From positions 129,530,754-129,594,753 of the forward strand of contig CP136061.1 in NCBI GenBank assembly GCA_032622095.1: DNA of 64,000 nucleotides. Direction: 5' to 3'. Below, in pieces: positions 9,921-22,395 of this stretch (its first letter is position 1; every line of letters begins with the position of its first letter). The notes beneath the pieces were generated by a model. That model was not told the DNA's origin. It saw only the letters and a list, made by a program, of their open reading frames with translations, and ran no database searches. A program made the position numbers and the translations under genes. This stretch comes from Siphonodentalium dalli (Eukaryota > Mollusca > Scaphopoda > Gadilida > Siphonodentaliidae).

Positions 9921-10553
9921 ATGTCATCAGTTGCAGGCATCGACATGAAAGGGGGACTTTTTGGTTTCCTCATAGATTCAGCGTTTACGTTCAGTGATCA
10001 GGATATTTCACAATCGCATGGGAAAATAACCAGGTCGTGTGTCTCAACAAATCTCGAGTACCTTGCTTCAATTCGAGCGAACGCCACAGATGATTTCAAT
10101 GTGAATGGCACGGATGTCGACCTTGATGACTATGATTCCTACCAAGCTCAACTGAGGGGTCACAATGTCAGCAGTTCCATTCTGTTTTCTGTGGGGTGTG
10201 ATGCAGCGACAGATTCGAAAGACAAGAAAGGAATCAAGCGAGCATGTGCCGAAGCCGTTCTGCCCCCAAATAAGAGACCGGTAGTGAACAGTTTAAGGAA
10301 CAAATCAAAAGAATATTGCGTTTTCTGCAAACACAGTAAAAAGCCAGCACGGTTGTACAAAAGTCACCTGGTAAAAGACGACAATGATGTAGTTACCTGT
10401 CCCATTCTCCGACGGTACAAGTGCCCTCTATGTGGTGTTTCTGGTGACAAAGCTCACACGATCAAGTATTGTCCATCATACGACGGGATATCCATGAGCG
10501 TTGCCGTAGCCAGGAGAAGAAAGTTCGACAGCAAGAGAGTCAGATCTTCATAA
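9921..10553 (+). CDS. nanos: Nanos-like zinc-finger protein, copy 4
   Basis: The protein is identical to copy 1, and I saw no silent difference either. Leader and 3' UTR also match unit 1, pointing to recent common origin of units 1 and 4. Confidence 0.95.
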   Translation: MSSVAGIDMKGGLFGFLIDSAFTFSDQDISQSHGKITRSCVSTNLEYLASIRANATDDFNVNGTDVDLDDYDSYQAQLRGHNVSSSILFSVGCDAATDSKDKKGIKRACAEAVLPPNKRPVVNSLRNKSKEYCVFCKHSKKPARLYKSHLVKDDNDVVTCPILRRYKCPLCGVSGDKAHTIKYCPSYDGISMSVAVARRRKFDSKRVRSS

Positions 10554-12657
10554 GCTGCAAGCCAGATTAGCACACGCTATGTGTCTAAATGCCCGTTTTG
10601 TTTAAATATTATTCAATTGTTATATATGCCTTTAATTTATGTTGGTGCGCATGGAAATTTGAAACATGCGCACAATTTGTATTGTATAAATAAACAATTT
10701 GTAATGAATTATATGCAAAGAAGCTTTTACATATTAGGCAATAAACGTATGTATAACAAATATCCTTTTCGTATCTATATATAAACAAATGGGCGGTCTC
10801 TTGGTGCTTGCATTTTGTGTACCTCGTTCCTGTCGTGTCGTGTAGATATTTCTGAAATTGTAGCTGTCTAATGTCAAAATCTAGTGATTATTGTGCGAAT
10901 GGGTGGTTTCGCCTACTTGTCTAATGTCTTGTTCTTTGAACACACAGAAAGAAATCGCATGCAACAATTCCAATCCCGCTTTATATAAGCCATATATCAG
11001 TCCATCGTCAAAGCTTCATTGGAAGACTCGCGTAGCAGGGTTGCGAGTACAAATGCCCTACTGAAGCATAACAGTATACGATGATAAAACAAAATCGTTT
11101 CATGCAAGACTTGTGGTGATCGCTGGTCGGAGAAGGCCGGCGCTTCAGATCGAATTTGTTTTTTTTTTTGGTACAAATTTCCCAATGTATCCATTTTGTG
11201 ATCACTATTTTAACTATAACTCTAAATCCGTGTCTTTGGTTCAGTTCAAGATACAAACCACAATGAACTGTCAGGTTTAAATGAGGTAGTAATCAACGAT
11301 TTCTGGCCATTTTCACAATTTCGTGTGGTTACTGTACTACAACATTCTGCTGCACCACGGTCATTGACAAACAGCACACAATAGACAGAAATGGACTAAG
11401 CATTCAACTGTCTGTACTTTGACTGGACTGTCACATCATAAATTGAATTATCTCCCTTGGACTGTCCATGACAGAGCGAATGTCAGTCTATTGTCACCTT
11501 GTGAGCAGATATAGAACCTAGATAGATGTAAGATGATATAAAAACTAAAGAAAAATTATCGTATCAATTTTGAAATTTTGTTTTGGAACTGCAGAAGACT
11601 GTTTTGAAGGGAGATAAATCAAGCTCTTTTCCGGTGTATTACCACATAGAGCTGGTCCACACCATGCAGATACGAAACACATACTTCGTAAGTCAAACAT
11701 CATCCTATTCTGTGAACTATGGTACCTTTATAAAATAATTAAACCATTAAAACAGTACTCTCATTAATAACAAATGTCAAACTGACAGTTACAGCCCTTA
11801 TATGCTTAAAATACTATTTTTCAGCCCTCCTACAAACCCATGAAATCGTGTATGGATACTTGAACTAAAACGCATAATATTGTCGATGACAGTGTTGTCG
11901 TGCAACAACGTGCTTATGTAGCCTAAATTGTTTATTTCAGATGGTTGGAACTAATATTTTGCCTCAATTTCGGTATGTTTGTTCTGTCAGTCACATGCCC
12001 CTCGTTTCGAATTTACAAAACACCATATTTCCACCACGTTGTTTGGCAATATTTGACCAATTTAAGCCCAGAAGCGAACAATGGCAAAGCGAATGTCGGC
12101 AAATGATCATACCATCGCCCGTTAGAACTATGCTGCCGTTAACTTATATGGGAATCAGAAATAAACCCATCACAGTGGTTGGCTCTCAAGGCCTTTTCCT
12201 TCAGAAATAATGCACCGGTCAAGCAGCCGTCAGAAGAGTTATAAATGCGGATTCTATAGTTTCCCTACACACACTCAAGAAGCGCAGCTCTAATGATTGA
12301 GTTACAGTTAACCATGCATATGGCAATATAAAGTATAACCTTATATACGTCGAACGTCTGCGCGTGCCAGGGAATACCCAAAACAAATGTGTGTCATAAA
12401 TCTAACTCAGAACCGAAAGCAGTCAGTTTAATTTTTCAGTAATATACGCTTAACAACTTATGCATCTATACAATTCGCTTGTTTAGTTGACATTATACTC
12501 AATTTTACACCGCGCACAGTGAACCGAGTTATACTCCAAATTCACGGAGCAAGTGGGAAGCGCCGATGCATGTTGTGATACGAATTTGAATGCAACGCAA
12601 AGTAAACACTTCGTTGCCACTCGAAAACTGTGTTGTAGTACTCGAAAGATCGCCGAG

Positions 12658-12745
12658 CCAATCAAATAGCGTTGATTAGGCCGAACAGAGGCCACTACGT
12701 TCTTGTAAAAACACCCCCTTCCATACCCCGTGCAAGTATATAAAT
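12658..12745 (+). promoter_or_regulatory. nanos copy 5 core promoter
   Basis: CCAAT at 12658-12662 and TATATAAAT at 12737-12745, of the copy 1 type. Confidence 0.72.
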
Positions 12746-12845
12746 CCAGATTGGTTTCATATCAAACCATATCTTTCGTTCACTGTCGCTCGATCGTTCT
12801 AAATCAAAACCATTTCAGTCGAACATTATAGAAATTGCCATCATT

Positions 12846-13478
12846 ATGTCATCAGTTGCAGGCATCGACATGAAAGGGGGACTTTTTGGTTTCCTCATAG
12901 ATTCAGCGTTTACGTTCAGTGATCAGGATATTTCACAATCGCATGGGAAAATAACCAGGTCGTGTGTCTCAACAAATCTCGAGTACCTTGCTTCAATTCG
13001 AGCGAACGCCACAGATGATTTCAATGTGAATGGCACGGATGTCGACCTTGATGACTATGATTCCTACCAAGCTCAACTGAGGGGTCACAATGTCAGCAGT
13101 TCCATTCTGTTTTCTGTGGGGTGTGATGCAGCGACAGATTCGAAAGACAAGAAAGGAATCAAGCGAGCATGTGCCGAAGCCGTTCTGCCCCCAAATAAGA
13201 GACCGGTAGTGAACAGTTTAAGGAACAAATCAAAAGAATATTGCGTTTTCTGCAAACACAGTAAAAAGCCAGCACGGTTGTACAAAAGTCACCTGGTAAA
13301 AGACGACAATGATGTAGTTACCTGTCCCATTCTCCGACGGTACAAGTGCCCTCTATGTGGTGTTTCTGGTGACAAAGCTCACACGATCAAGTATTGTCCA
13401 TCATACGACGGGATATCCATGAGCGTTGCCGTAGCCAGGAGAAGAAAGTTCGACAGCAAGAGAGTCAGATCTTCATAA
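12846..13478 (+). CDS. nanos: Nanos-like zinc-finger protein, copy 5
   Basis: The protein is identical to copy 1. It lies in the shortest unit (2925 bp), which lacks both the 66-bp element and a 6-bp upstream segment. Neither loss touches the promoter or gene. Confidence 0.95.
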   Translation: MSSVAGIDMKGGLFGFLIDSAFTFSDQDISQSHGKITRSCVSTNLEYLASIRANATDDFNVNGTDVDLDDYDSYQAQLRGHNVSSSILFSVGCDAATDSKDKKGIKRACAEAVLPPNKRPVVNSLRNKSKEYCVFCKHSKKPARLYKSHLVKDDNDVVTCPILRRYKCPLCGVSGDKAHTIKYCPSYDGISMSVAVARRRKFDSKRVRSS

Positions 13479-15582
13479 GCTGCAAGCCAGATTAGCACAC
13501 GCTATGTGTCTAAATGCCCGTTTTGTTTAAATATTATTCAATTGTTATATATGCCTTTAATTTATGTTGGTGCGCATGGAAATTTGAAACATGCGCACAA
13601 TTTGTATTGTATAAATAAACAATTTGTAATGAATTATATGCAAAGAAGCTTTTACATATTAGGCAATAAACGTATGTATAACAAATATCCTTTTCGTATC
13701 TATATATAAACAAATGGGCGGTCTCTTGGTGCTTGCATTTTGTGTACCTCGTTCCTGTCGTGTCGTGTAGATATTTCTGAAATTGTAGCTGTCTAATGTC
13801 AAAATCTAGTGATTATTGTGCGAATGGGTGGTTTCGCCTACTTGTCTAATGTCTTGTTCTTTGAACACACAGAAAGAAATCGCATGCAACAATTCCAATC
13901 CCGCTTTATATAAGCCATATATCAGTCCATCGTCAAAGCTTCATTGGAAGACTCGCGTAGCAGGGTTGCGAGTACAAATGCCCTACTGAAGCATAACAGT
14001 ATACGATGATAAAACAAAATCGTTTCATGCAAGACTTGTGGTGATCGCTGGTCGGAGAAGGCCGGCGCTTCAGATCGAATTTGTTTTTTTTTTTGGTACA
14101 AATTTCCCAATGTATCCATTTTGTGATCACTATTTTAACTATAACTCTAAATCCGTGTCTTTGGTTCAGTTCAAGATACAAACCACAATGAACTGTCAGG
14201 TTTAAATGAGGTAGTAATCAACGATTTCTGGCCATTTTCACAATTTCGTGTGGTTACTGTACTACAACATTCTGCTGCACCACGGTCATTGACAAACAGC
14301 ACACAATAGACAGAAATGGACTAAGCATTCAACTGTCTGTACTTTGACTGGACTGTCACATCATAAATTGAATTATCTCCCTTGGACTGTCCATGACAGA
14401 GCGAATGTCAGTCTATTGTCACCTTGTGAGCAGATATAGAACCTAGATAGATGTAAGATGATATAAAAACTAAAGAAAAATTATCGTATCAATTTTGAAA
14501 TTTTGTTTTGGAACTGCAGAAGACTGTTTTGAAGGGAGATAAATCAAGCTCTTTTCCGGTGTATTACCACATAGAGCTGGTCCACACCATGCAGATACGA
14601 AACACATACTTCGTAAGTCAAACATCATCCTATTCTGTGAACTATGGTACCTTTATAAAATAATTAAACCATTAAAACAGTACTCTCATTAATAACAAAT
14701 GTCAAACTGACAGTTACAGCCCTTATATGCTTAAAATACTATTTTTCAGCCCTCCTACAAACCCATGAAATCGTGTATGGATACTTGAACTAAAACGCAT
14801 AATATTGTCGATGACAGTGTTGTCGTGCAACAACGTGCTTATGTAGCCTAAATTGTTTATTTCAGATGGTTGGAACTAATATTTTGCCTCAATTTCGGTA
14901 TGTTTGTTCTGTCAGTCACATGCCCCTCGTTTCGAATTTACAAAACACCATATTTCCACCACGTTGTTTGGCAATATTTGACCAATTTAAGCCCAGAAGC
15001 GAACAATGGCAAAGCGAATGTCGGCAAATGATCATACCATCGCCCGTTAGAACTATGCTGCCGTTAACTTATATGGGAATCAGAAATAAACCCATCACAG
15101 TGGTTGGCTCTCAAGGCCTTTTCCTTCAGAAATAATGCACCGGTCAAGCAGCCGTCAGAAGAGTTATAAATGCGGATTCTATAGTTTCCCTACACACACT
15201 CAAGAAGCGCAGCTCTAATGATTGAGTTACAGTTAACCATGCATATGGCAATATAAAGTATAACCTTATATACGTCGAACGTCTGCGCGTGCCAGGGAAT
15301 ACCCAAAACAAATGTGTGTCATAAATCTAACTCAGAACCGAAAGCAGTCAGTTTAATTTTTCAGTAATATACGCTTAACAACTTATGCATCTATACAATT
15401 CGCTTGTTTAGTTGACATTATACTCAATTTTACACCGCGCACAGTGAACCGAGTTATACTCCAAATTCACGGAGCAAGTGGGAAGCGCCGATGCATGTTG
15501 TGATACGAATTTGAATGCAACGCAAAGTAAACACTTCGTTGCCACTCGAAAACTGTGTTGTAGTACTCGAAAGATCGCCGAG

Positions 15583-15670
15583 CCAATCAAATAGCGTTGA
15601 TTAGGCCGAACAGAGGCCACTACGTTCTTGTAAAAACACCCCCTTCCATACCCCGTGCAAGTATATAAAT
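15583..15670 (+). promoter_or_regulatory. nanos copy 6 core promoter
   Basis: CCAAT at 15583-15587 and TATATAAAT at 15662-15670. This is the last copy rightward with the CCATACCCC spacer. Confidence 0.72.
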
Positions 15671-15770
15671 CCAGATTGGTTTCATATCAAACCATATCTT
15701 TCGTTCACTGTCGCTCGATCGTTCTAAATCAAAACCATTTCAGTCGAACATTATAGAAATTGCCATCATT

Positions 15771-16403
15771 ATGTCATCAGTTGCAGGCATCGACATGAAA
15801 GGGGGACTTTTTGGTTTCCTCATAGATTCAGCGTTTACGTTCAGTGATCAGGATATTTCACAATCGCATGGGAAAATAACCAGGTCGTGTGTCTCAACAA
15901 ATCTCGAGTACCTTGCTTCAATTCGAGCGAACGCCACAGATGATTTCAATGTGAATGGCACGGATGTCGACCTTGATGACTATGATTCCTACCAAGCTCA
16001 ACTGAGGGGTCACAATGTCAGCAGTTCCATTCTGTTTTCTGTGGGGTGTGATGCAGCGACAGATTCGAAAGACAAGAAAGGAATCAAGCGAGCATGTGCC
16101 GAAGCCGTTCTGCCCCCAAATAAGAGACCGGTAGTGAACAGTTTAAGGAACAAATCAAAAGAATATTGCGTTTTCTGCAAACACAGTAAAAAGCCAGCAC
16201 GGTTGTACAAAAGTCACCTGGTAAAAGACGACAATGATGTAGTTACCTGTCCCATTCTCCGACGGTACAAGTGCCCTCTATGTGGTGTTTCTGGTGACAA
16301 AGCTCACACGATCAAGTATTGTCCATCATACGACGGGATATCCATGAGCGTTGCCGTAGCCAGGAGAAGAAAGTTCGACAGCAAGAGAGTCAGATCTTCA
16401 TAA
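15771..16403 (+). CDS. nanos: Nanos-like zinc-finger protein, copy 6
   Basis: The protein is identical to copy 1. The gene sits in the left, unit 5-like part of the chimeric unit 6. One private change in the 3' UTR (GCGAACAAT near 16518) separates it from copy 5. Confidence 0.95.
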   Translation: MSSVAGIDMKGGLFGFLIDSAFTFSDQDISQSHGKITRSCVSTNLEYLASIRANATDDFNVNGTDVDLDDYDSYQAQLRGHNVSSSILFSVGCDAATDSKDKKGIKRACAEAVLPPNKRPVVNSLRNKSKEYCVFCKHSKKPARLYKSHLVKDDNDVVTCPILRRYKCPLCGVSGDKAHTIKYCPSYDGISMSVAVARRRKFDSKRVRSS

Positions 16404-17002
16404 GCTGCAAGCCAGATTAGCACACGCTATGTGTCTAAATGCCCGTTTTGTTTAAATATTATTCAATTGTTATATATGCCTTTAATTTATGTTGGTGCGC
16501 ATGGAAATTTGAAACATGCGAACAATTTGTATTGTATAAATAAACAATTTGTAATGAATTATATGCAAAGAAGCTTTTACATATTAGGCAATAAACGTAT
16601 GTATAACAAATATCCTTTTCGTATCTATATATAAACAAATGGGCGGTCTCTTGGTGCTTGCATTTTGTGTACCTCGTTCCTGTCGTGTCGTGTAGATATT
16701 TCTGAAATTGTAGCTGTCTAATGTCAAAATCTAGTGATTATTGTGCGAATGGGTGGTTTCGCCTACTTGTCTAATGTCTTGTTCTTTGAACACACAGAAA
16801 GAAATCGCATGCAACAATTCCAATCCCGCTTTATATAAGCCATATATCAGTCCATCGTCAAAGCTTCATTGGAAGACTCGCGTAGCAGGGTTGCGAGTAC
16901 AAATGCCCTACTGAAGCATAACAGTACGATGATAAAACAAAATCGTTTCATGCAAGACTTGTGGTGATCGCTGGTCGGAGAAGGCCGGCGCTTCAGATCG
17001 AA

Positions 17003-17019
17003 TTTTTTTTTTTTTTTTT
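17003..17019. repeat. T17 homopolymer, longest form of the variable T tract
   Basis: At this point of the unit other copies have T runs interrupted by A or G and of different lengths. The tract accounts for many of the 1-5 base differences in unit length. Confidence 0.85.
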
Positions 17020-17320
17020 GGTACAAATTTCCCAATGTATCCATTTTGTGATCACTATTTTAACTATAACTCTAAATCCGTGTCTTTGGTTCAGTTCAAG
17101 ATACAAACCACAATGAACTGTCAGGTTTAAATGAGGTAGTAATCAACGATTTCTGGCCATTTTCACAATTTCGTGTGGTTACTGTACTACAACATTCTGC
17201 TGCACCACGGTCATTGACAAACAGCACACAATAGACAGAAATGGACTAAGCATTCAACTGTCTGTACTTTGACTGGACTGTCACATCATAAATTGAATTA
17301 TCTCCCTTGGACTGTCCATG

Positions 17321-17386
17321 CAATGCACCAATTTTTAACCATTGTTTGGCCGAAAGTAGCCATCTTCGGCCCCATAGTTAACCATG
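17321..17386. repeat. 66-bp element with perfect hairpin stem (unit 6)
   Basis: This copy has GGCCGAA at 17348-17354 and TTCGGCC at 17365-17371, a perfect 7-bp stem. The edge CCATG words are at 17316-17320 and 17382-17386. It is the first filled site after the empty units 4 and 5. Confidence 0.8.
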
Positions 17387-18579
17387 ACAGAGCGAATGTC
17401 AGTCTATTGTCACCTTGTGAGCAGATATAGAACCTAGATAGATGTAAGATGATATAAAAACTAAAGAAAAATTATCGTATCAATTTTGAAATTTTGTTTT
17501 GGAACTGCAGAAGACTGTTTTGAAGGGAGATAAATCAAGCTCTTTTCCGGTGTATTACCACATAGAGCTGGTCCACACCATGCAGATACGAAACACATAC
17601 TTCGTAAGTCAAACATCATCCTATTCTGTGAACTATGGTACCTTTATAAAATAACTAAACCATTTAAACAGTACTCACATTAATAACAAATGTCAAACTG
17701 ACAGTTACAGCCCTTATATGCTTAAAATCCTATTTTTCAGCCCTCCTACAAACCCATGAAATCGTGTATGGATACTTGAACTAAAACGCATAATATTGTC
17801 GATGACAGTGTTGTCGTGCAACAACGTGCTTATGTAGCCTAAATTGTTTATTTCAGATGGTTGGAACTAATATTTTGCCTCAATTTCGGTATGTTTGTTC
17901 TGTCAGTCACATGCCCCTCGTTTCGAATTTACAAAACACCATATTTCCACCACGTTGTTTGGCGATATTTGACCAATTTAAGCCCAGAAGCGAACAATGG
18001 CAAAGCGAATGTCAGCAAATGATCATACCATCGCCCGTTAGAACTATGCTGGCGTTAACCTATATGGGAATCAGAAATAAACCCATCACAGTGGTTGGCT
18101 CTCAAGGCCTTTCCCTTCAGAAATAATGCACCGGTCAAGCAGCCGTCAGAAGAGTTATAAATGCGGATTCTATAGTTTCCCTACACACACTCAAGAAGCG
18201 CAGCTCTAATGATTGAGTTACAGTTAACCATGCATATGGCAATATAAAGTATAACCTTATATACGTCGAACGTCTGCGCGTGCCAGGGAATACCCAAAAC
18301 AAATGTGTGTCATAAATCTAACTCAGAACCGAAAGCAGTCAGTTTAATTTTTCAGTAATATATTGATACGCTTAACAACTTATGCATCTATACAATTCGC
18401 TTGTTTAGTTGACATTATACTCAATTTTACACCGCGCACAGTGAACCGAGTTATACTCCAAATTCACGGAGCAAGTGGGAAGCGCCGATGCATGTTGTGA
18501 TACGAATTTGAATGCAACGCAAAGTAAACACTTCGTTGCCACTCGAAAACTGTGTTGTAGTACTCGAAAGATCGCCGAG

Positions 18580-18667
18580 CCAATCAAATAGCGTTGATTA
18601 GGCCGAACAGAGGCCACTACGTTCTTGTAAAAACACCCCCTTCCAGACCCCGTGCAAGTATATAAAT
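18580..18667 (+). promoter_or_regulatory. nanos copy 7 core promoter
   Basis: CCAAT at 18580-18584, TATATAAAT at 18659-18667, spacer CCAGACCCC. Confidence 0.72.
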
Positions 18668-18767
18668 CCAGATTGGTTTCATATCAAACCATATCTTTCG
18701 TTCACTGTCGCTCGATCGTTCTAAATCAAAACCATTTCAGTCGAACATTATAGAAATTGCCATCATT

Positions 18768-19400
18768 ATGTCATCAGTTGCAGGCATCGACATGAAAGGG
18801 GGACTTTTTGGTTTCCTCATAGATTCAGCGTTTACGTTCAGTGATCAGGATATTTCACAATCGCATGGGAAAATAACCAGGTCGTGTGTCTCAACAAATC
18901 TCGAGTACCTTGCTTCAATTCGAGCGAACGCCACAGATGATTTCAATGTGAATGGCACGGATGTCGACCTTGATGACTATGATTCCTACCAAGCTCAACT
19001 GAGGGGTCACAATGTCAGCAGTTCCATTCTGTTTTCTGTAGGGTGTGATGCAGCGACAGATTCGAAAGACAAGAAAGGAATCAAGCGAGCATGTGCCGAA
19101 GCCGTTCTGCCCCCAAATAAGAGACCGGTAGTGAACAGTTTAAGGAACAAATCAAAAGAATATTGCGTTTTCTGCAAACACAGTAAAAAGCCAGCACGGT
19201 TGTACAAAAGTCACCTGGTAAAAGACGACAATGATGTAGTTACCTGTCCCATTCTCCGACGGTACAAGTGCCCTCTATGTGGTGTTTCTGGTGACAAAGC
19301 TCACACGATCAAGTATTGTCCATCATACGACGGGATATCCATGAGCGTTGCCGTAGCCAGGAGAAGAAAGTTCGACAGCAAGAGAGTCAGATCTTCATAA
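18768..19400 (+). CDS. nanos: Nanos-like zinc-finger protein, copy 7
   Basis: The protein is identical to copy 1. Valine 91 is encoded by GTA, a silent marker shared only with copy 9, exactly 5,989 bases downstream. Confidence 0.95.
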   Translation: MSSVAGIDMKGGLFGFLIDSAFTFSDQDISQSHGKITRSCVSTNLEYLASIRANATDDFNVNGTDVDLDDYDSYQAQLRGHNVSSSILFSVGCDAATDSKDKKGIKRACAEAVLPPNKRPVVNSLRNKSKEYCVFCKHSKKPARLYKSHLVKDDNDVVTCPILRRYKCPLCGVSGDKAHTIKYCPSYDGISMSVAVARRRKFDSKRVRSS

Positions 19401-21574
19401 GCTGCAAGCCAGATTAGCACACGCTATGTGTCTAAATGCCCGTTTTGTTTAAATATTATTCAATTGTTATATATGCCTTTAATTTATGTTGGTGCGCATG
19501 GAAATTTGAAACATGCGCACAATTTGTATTGTATAAATAAACAATTTGTAATGAATTATATGCAAAGAAGCTTTTACATATTAGGCAATAAACGTATGTA
19601 TAACAAATATCCTTTTCGTATCTATATATAAACAAATGGGCGGTCTCTTGGTGCTTGCATTTTGTGTACCTCGTTCCTGTCGTGTCGTGTAGATATTTCT
19701 GAAATTGTAGCTGTCTAATGTCAAAATCTAGTGATTATTGTGTGAATGGGTGGTTTCGCCTACTTGTCTAATGTCTTGTTCTTTGAACACACAGAAAGAA
19801 ATCGCATGCAACAATTCCAATCCCGCTTTATATAAGCCATATATCAGTCCATCGTCAAAGCTTCATTGGAAGACTCGCGTAGCAGGGTTGCGAGTACAAA
19901 TGCCCTACTGAAGCATAACAGTACGATGATAAAACAAAATCGTTTCATGCAAGACTTGTGGTGATCGCTGGTCGGAGAAGGCCGGCGCTTCAGATCGAAT
20001 TTTTTATTTTTTTTGGTACAAATTTCCCAATGTATCCATTTTGTGATCACTATTTTAACTATAACTCTAAATCCGTGTCTTTGGTTCAGTTCAAGATACA
20101 AACCACAATGAACTGTCAGGTTTAAATGAGGTAGTAATCAACGATTTCTGGCCATTTTCACAATTTCGTGTGGTTACTGTACTACAACATTCTGCTGCAC
20201 CACGGTCATTGACAAACAGCACACAATAGACAGAAATGGACTAAGCATTCAACTGTCTGTACTTTGACTGGACTGTCACATCATAAATTGAATTATCTCC
20301 CTTGGACTGTCCATGCAATGCTCCAATTTTTAACCATTGTTTGGCCGAACGTAGCCATCTTCGGCCCCATAGTTAACCATGACAGAGCGAATGTCAGTCT
20401 ATTGTCACCTTGTGAGCAGATATAGAACCTAGATAGATGTAAGATGATATAAAAACTAAAGAAAAATTATCGTATCAATTTTGAAATTTTGTTTTGGAAC
20501 TGCAGAAGACTGTTTTGAAGGGAGATAAATCAAGCTCTTTTCCGGTGTATTACCACATAGAGCTGGTCCACACCATGCAGATACGAAACACATACTTCGT
20601 AAGTCAAACATCATCCTATTCTGTGAACTATGGTACCTTTATAAAATAATTAAACCATTAAAACAGTACTCACATTAATAACAAATGTCAAACTGACAGT
20701 TACAGCCCTTATATGCTTAAAATCCTATTTTTCAGCCCTCCTACAAACCCATGAAATCGTGTATGGATACTTGAACTAAAACGCATAATATTGTCGATGA
20801 CAGTGTTGTCGTGCAACAACGTGCTTATGTAGCCTATATTGTTTATTTCAGATGGTTGGAACTAATATTTTGCCTCAATTTCGGTATGTTTGTTCTGTCA
20901 GTCACATGCCCCTCGTTTCGAATTTACAAAACACCATATTTCCACCACGTTGTTTGGCGATATTTGACCAATTTAAGCCCAGAAGCGAACAATGGCAAAG
21001 CGAATGTCAGCAAATGATCATACCATCGCCCGTTAGAACTATGCTGGCGTTAACCTATATGGGAATCAGAAATAAACCCATCACAGTGGTTGGCTCTCAA
21101 GGCCTTTTCCTTCAGAAATAATGCACCGGTCAAGCAGCCGTCAGAAGAGTTATAAATGCGGATTCTATAGTTTCCCTACACACACTCAAGAAGCGCAGCT
21201 CTAATGATTGAGTTACAGTTAACCATGCATATGGCAATATAAAGTATAACCTTATATACGTCGAACGTCTGCGCGTGCCAGGGAATACCCAAAACAAATG
21301 TGTGTCATAAATCTAACTCAGAATCGAAAGCAGTCAGTTTAATTTTTCAGTAATATATTGATACGCTTAACAACTTATGCATCTATACAATTCGCTTGTT
21401 TAGTTGACATTATACTCAATTTTACACCGCGCACAGTGAACCGAGTTATACTCCAAATTCACGGAGCAAGTGGGAAGCGCCGATGCATGTTGTGATACGA
21501 ATTTGAATGCAACGCAAAGTAAACACTTCGTTGCCACTCGAAAACTGTGTTGTAGTACTCGAAAGATCGCCGAG

Positions 21575-21662
21575 CCAATCAAATAGCGTTGATTAGGCCG
21601 AACAGAGGCCACTACGTTCTTGTAAAAACACCCCCTTCCAGACCCCGTGCAAGTATATAAAT
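21575..21662 (+). promoter_or_regulatory. nanos copy 8 core promoter
   Basis: CCAAT at 21575-21579 and TATATAAAT at 21654-21662. The leader has CGCTTGATC in place of CGCTCGATC and ATCATAACC in place of ATCAAAACC. Confidence 0.72.
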
Positions 21663-21762
21663 CCAGATTGGTTTCATATCAAACCATATCTTTCGTTCAC
21701 TGTCGCTTGATCGTTCTAAATCATAACCATTTCAGTCGAACATTATAGAAATTGCCATCATT

Positions 21763-22395
21763 ATGTCATCAGTTGCAGGCATCGACATGAAAGGGGGACT
21801 TTTTGGTTTCCTCATAGATTCAGCGTTTACGTTCAGTGATCAGGATATTTCACAATCGCATGGGAAAATAACCAGGTCGTGTGTCTCAACAAATCTGGAG
21901 TACCTTGCTTCAATTCGAGCGAACGCCACAGATGATTTCAATGTGAATGGCACGGATGTCGACCTTGATGACTATGATTCCTACCAAGCTCAACTGAGGG
22001 GTCACAATGTCAGCAGTTCCATTCTGTTTTCTGTGGGGTGTGATGCAGCGACAGATTCGAAAGACAAGAAAGGAATCAAGCGAGCATGTGCCGAAGCCGT
22101 TCTGCCCCCAAATAAGAGACCGGTAGTGAACAGTTTAAGGAACAAATCAAAAGAATATTGCGTTTTCTGCAAACACAGTAAAAAGCCAGCACGGTTGTAC
22201 AAAAGTCACCTGGTAAAAGACGACAATGATGTAGTTACCTGTCCCATTCTCCGACGGTACAAGTGCCCTCTATGTGGTGTTTCTGGTGACAAAGCTCACA
22301 CGATCAAGTATTGTCCATCATACGACGGGATATCCATGAGCGTTGCCGTAGCCAGGAGAAGAAAGTTCGACAGCAAGAGAGTCAGATCTTCATAA
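21763..22395 (+). CDS. nanos: Nanos-like zinc-finger protein, copy 8
   Basis: The protein is identical to copy 1. Leucine 45 is encoded by CTG rather than CTC, a silent marker shared only with copy 10 at +5,989. Confidence 0.95.
   Translation: MSSVAGIDMKGGLFGFLIDSAFTFSDQDISQSHGKITRSCVSTNLEYLASIRANATDDFNVNGTDVDLDDYDSYQAQLRGHNVSSSILFSVGCDAATDSKDKKGIKRACAEAVLPPNKRPVVNSLRNKSKEYCVFCKHSKKPARLYKSHLVKDDNDVVTCPILRRYKCPLCGVSGDKAHTIKYCPSYDGISMSVAVARRRKFDSKRVRSS

Larger units (their letters stand above)
8918..11848 (+). repeat. Array unit 4 (2931 bp)
   Basis: The 66-bp segment is absent; the CCATG of the empty site is at 11466-11470. The 3' half shares with unit 5 an extra TA in AGTATACGATG (near 11075) and a CTCTCATT variant near 11759. 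This makes it the left part of the 2,925-bp duplication. Confidence 0.98.
11849..14773 (+). repeat. Array unit 5 (2925 bp)
   Basis: The 66-bp segment is absent (empty-site CCATG at 14391-14395). A 6-bp deletion near 12445 joins AATATA directly to CGC. Both the 5' half (repeated in unit 6) and the 3' half (shared with unit 4) recur at a spacing of 2925. Confidence 0.98.
14774..17764 (+). repeat. Array unit 6 (2991 bp), chimeric
   Basis: The 5' half carries the 6-bp deletion (near 15368) and the upstream variants of unit 5. The 3' half carries the 66-bp segment (17321-17386) and terminal variants found again at the end of unit 8 (ACTAAACCATTTAAAC near 17655). It also holds the longest pure T run in the window, 17 bases at 17003-17019. 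Confidence 0.98.
17765..20759 (+). repeat. Array unit 7 (2995 bp)
   Basis: First half of the dimer 7+8. Diagnostic variants also found in unit 9 at +5989 are TTTCCC near 18111, a silent GTA in codon 91, TGTGAATGG near 19740 and ATGCTCCAA in the 66-bp segment near 20318. Confidence 0.98.

Noticed and set aside
20811-21017. 68-codon plus-strand frame in units 8 and 10
   Set aside because: It opens only because one A to T change removes a stop in these two units, and it begins with GTG.
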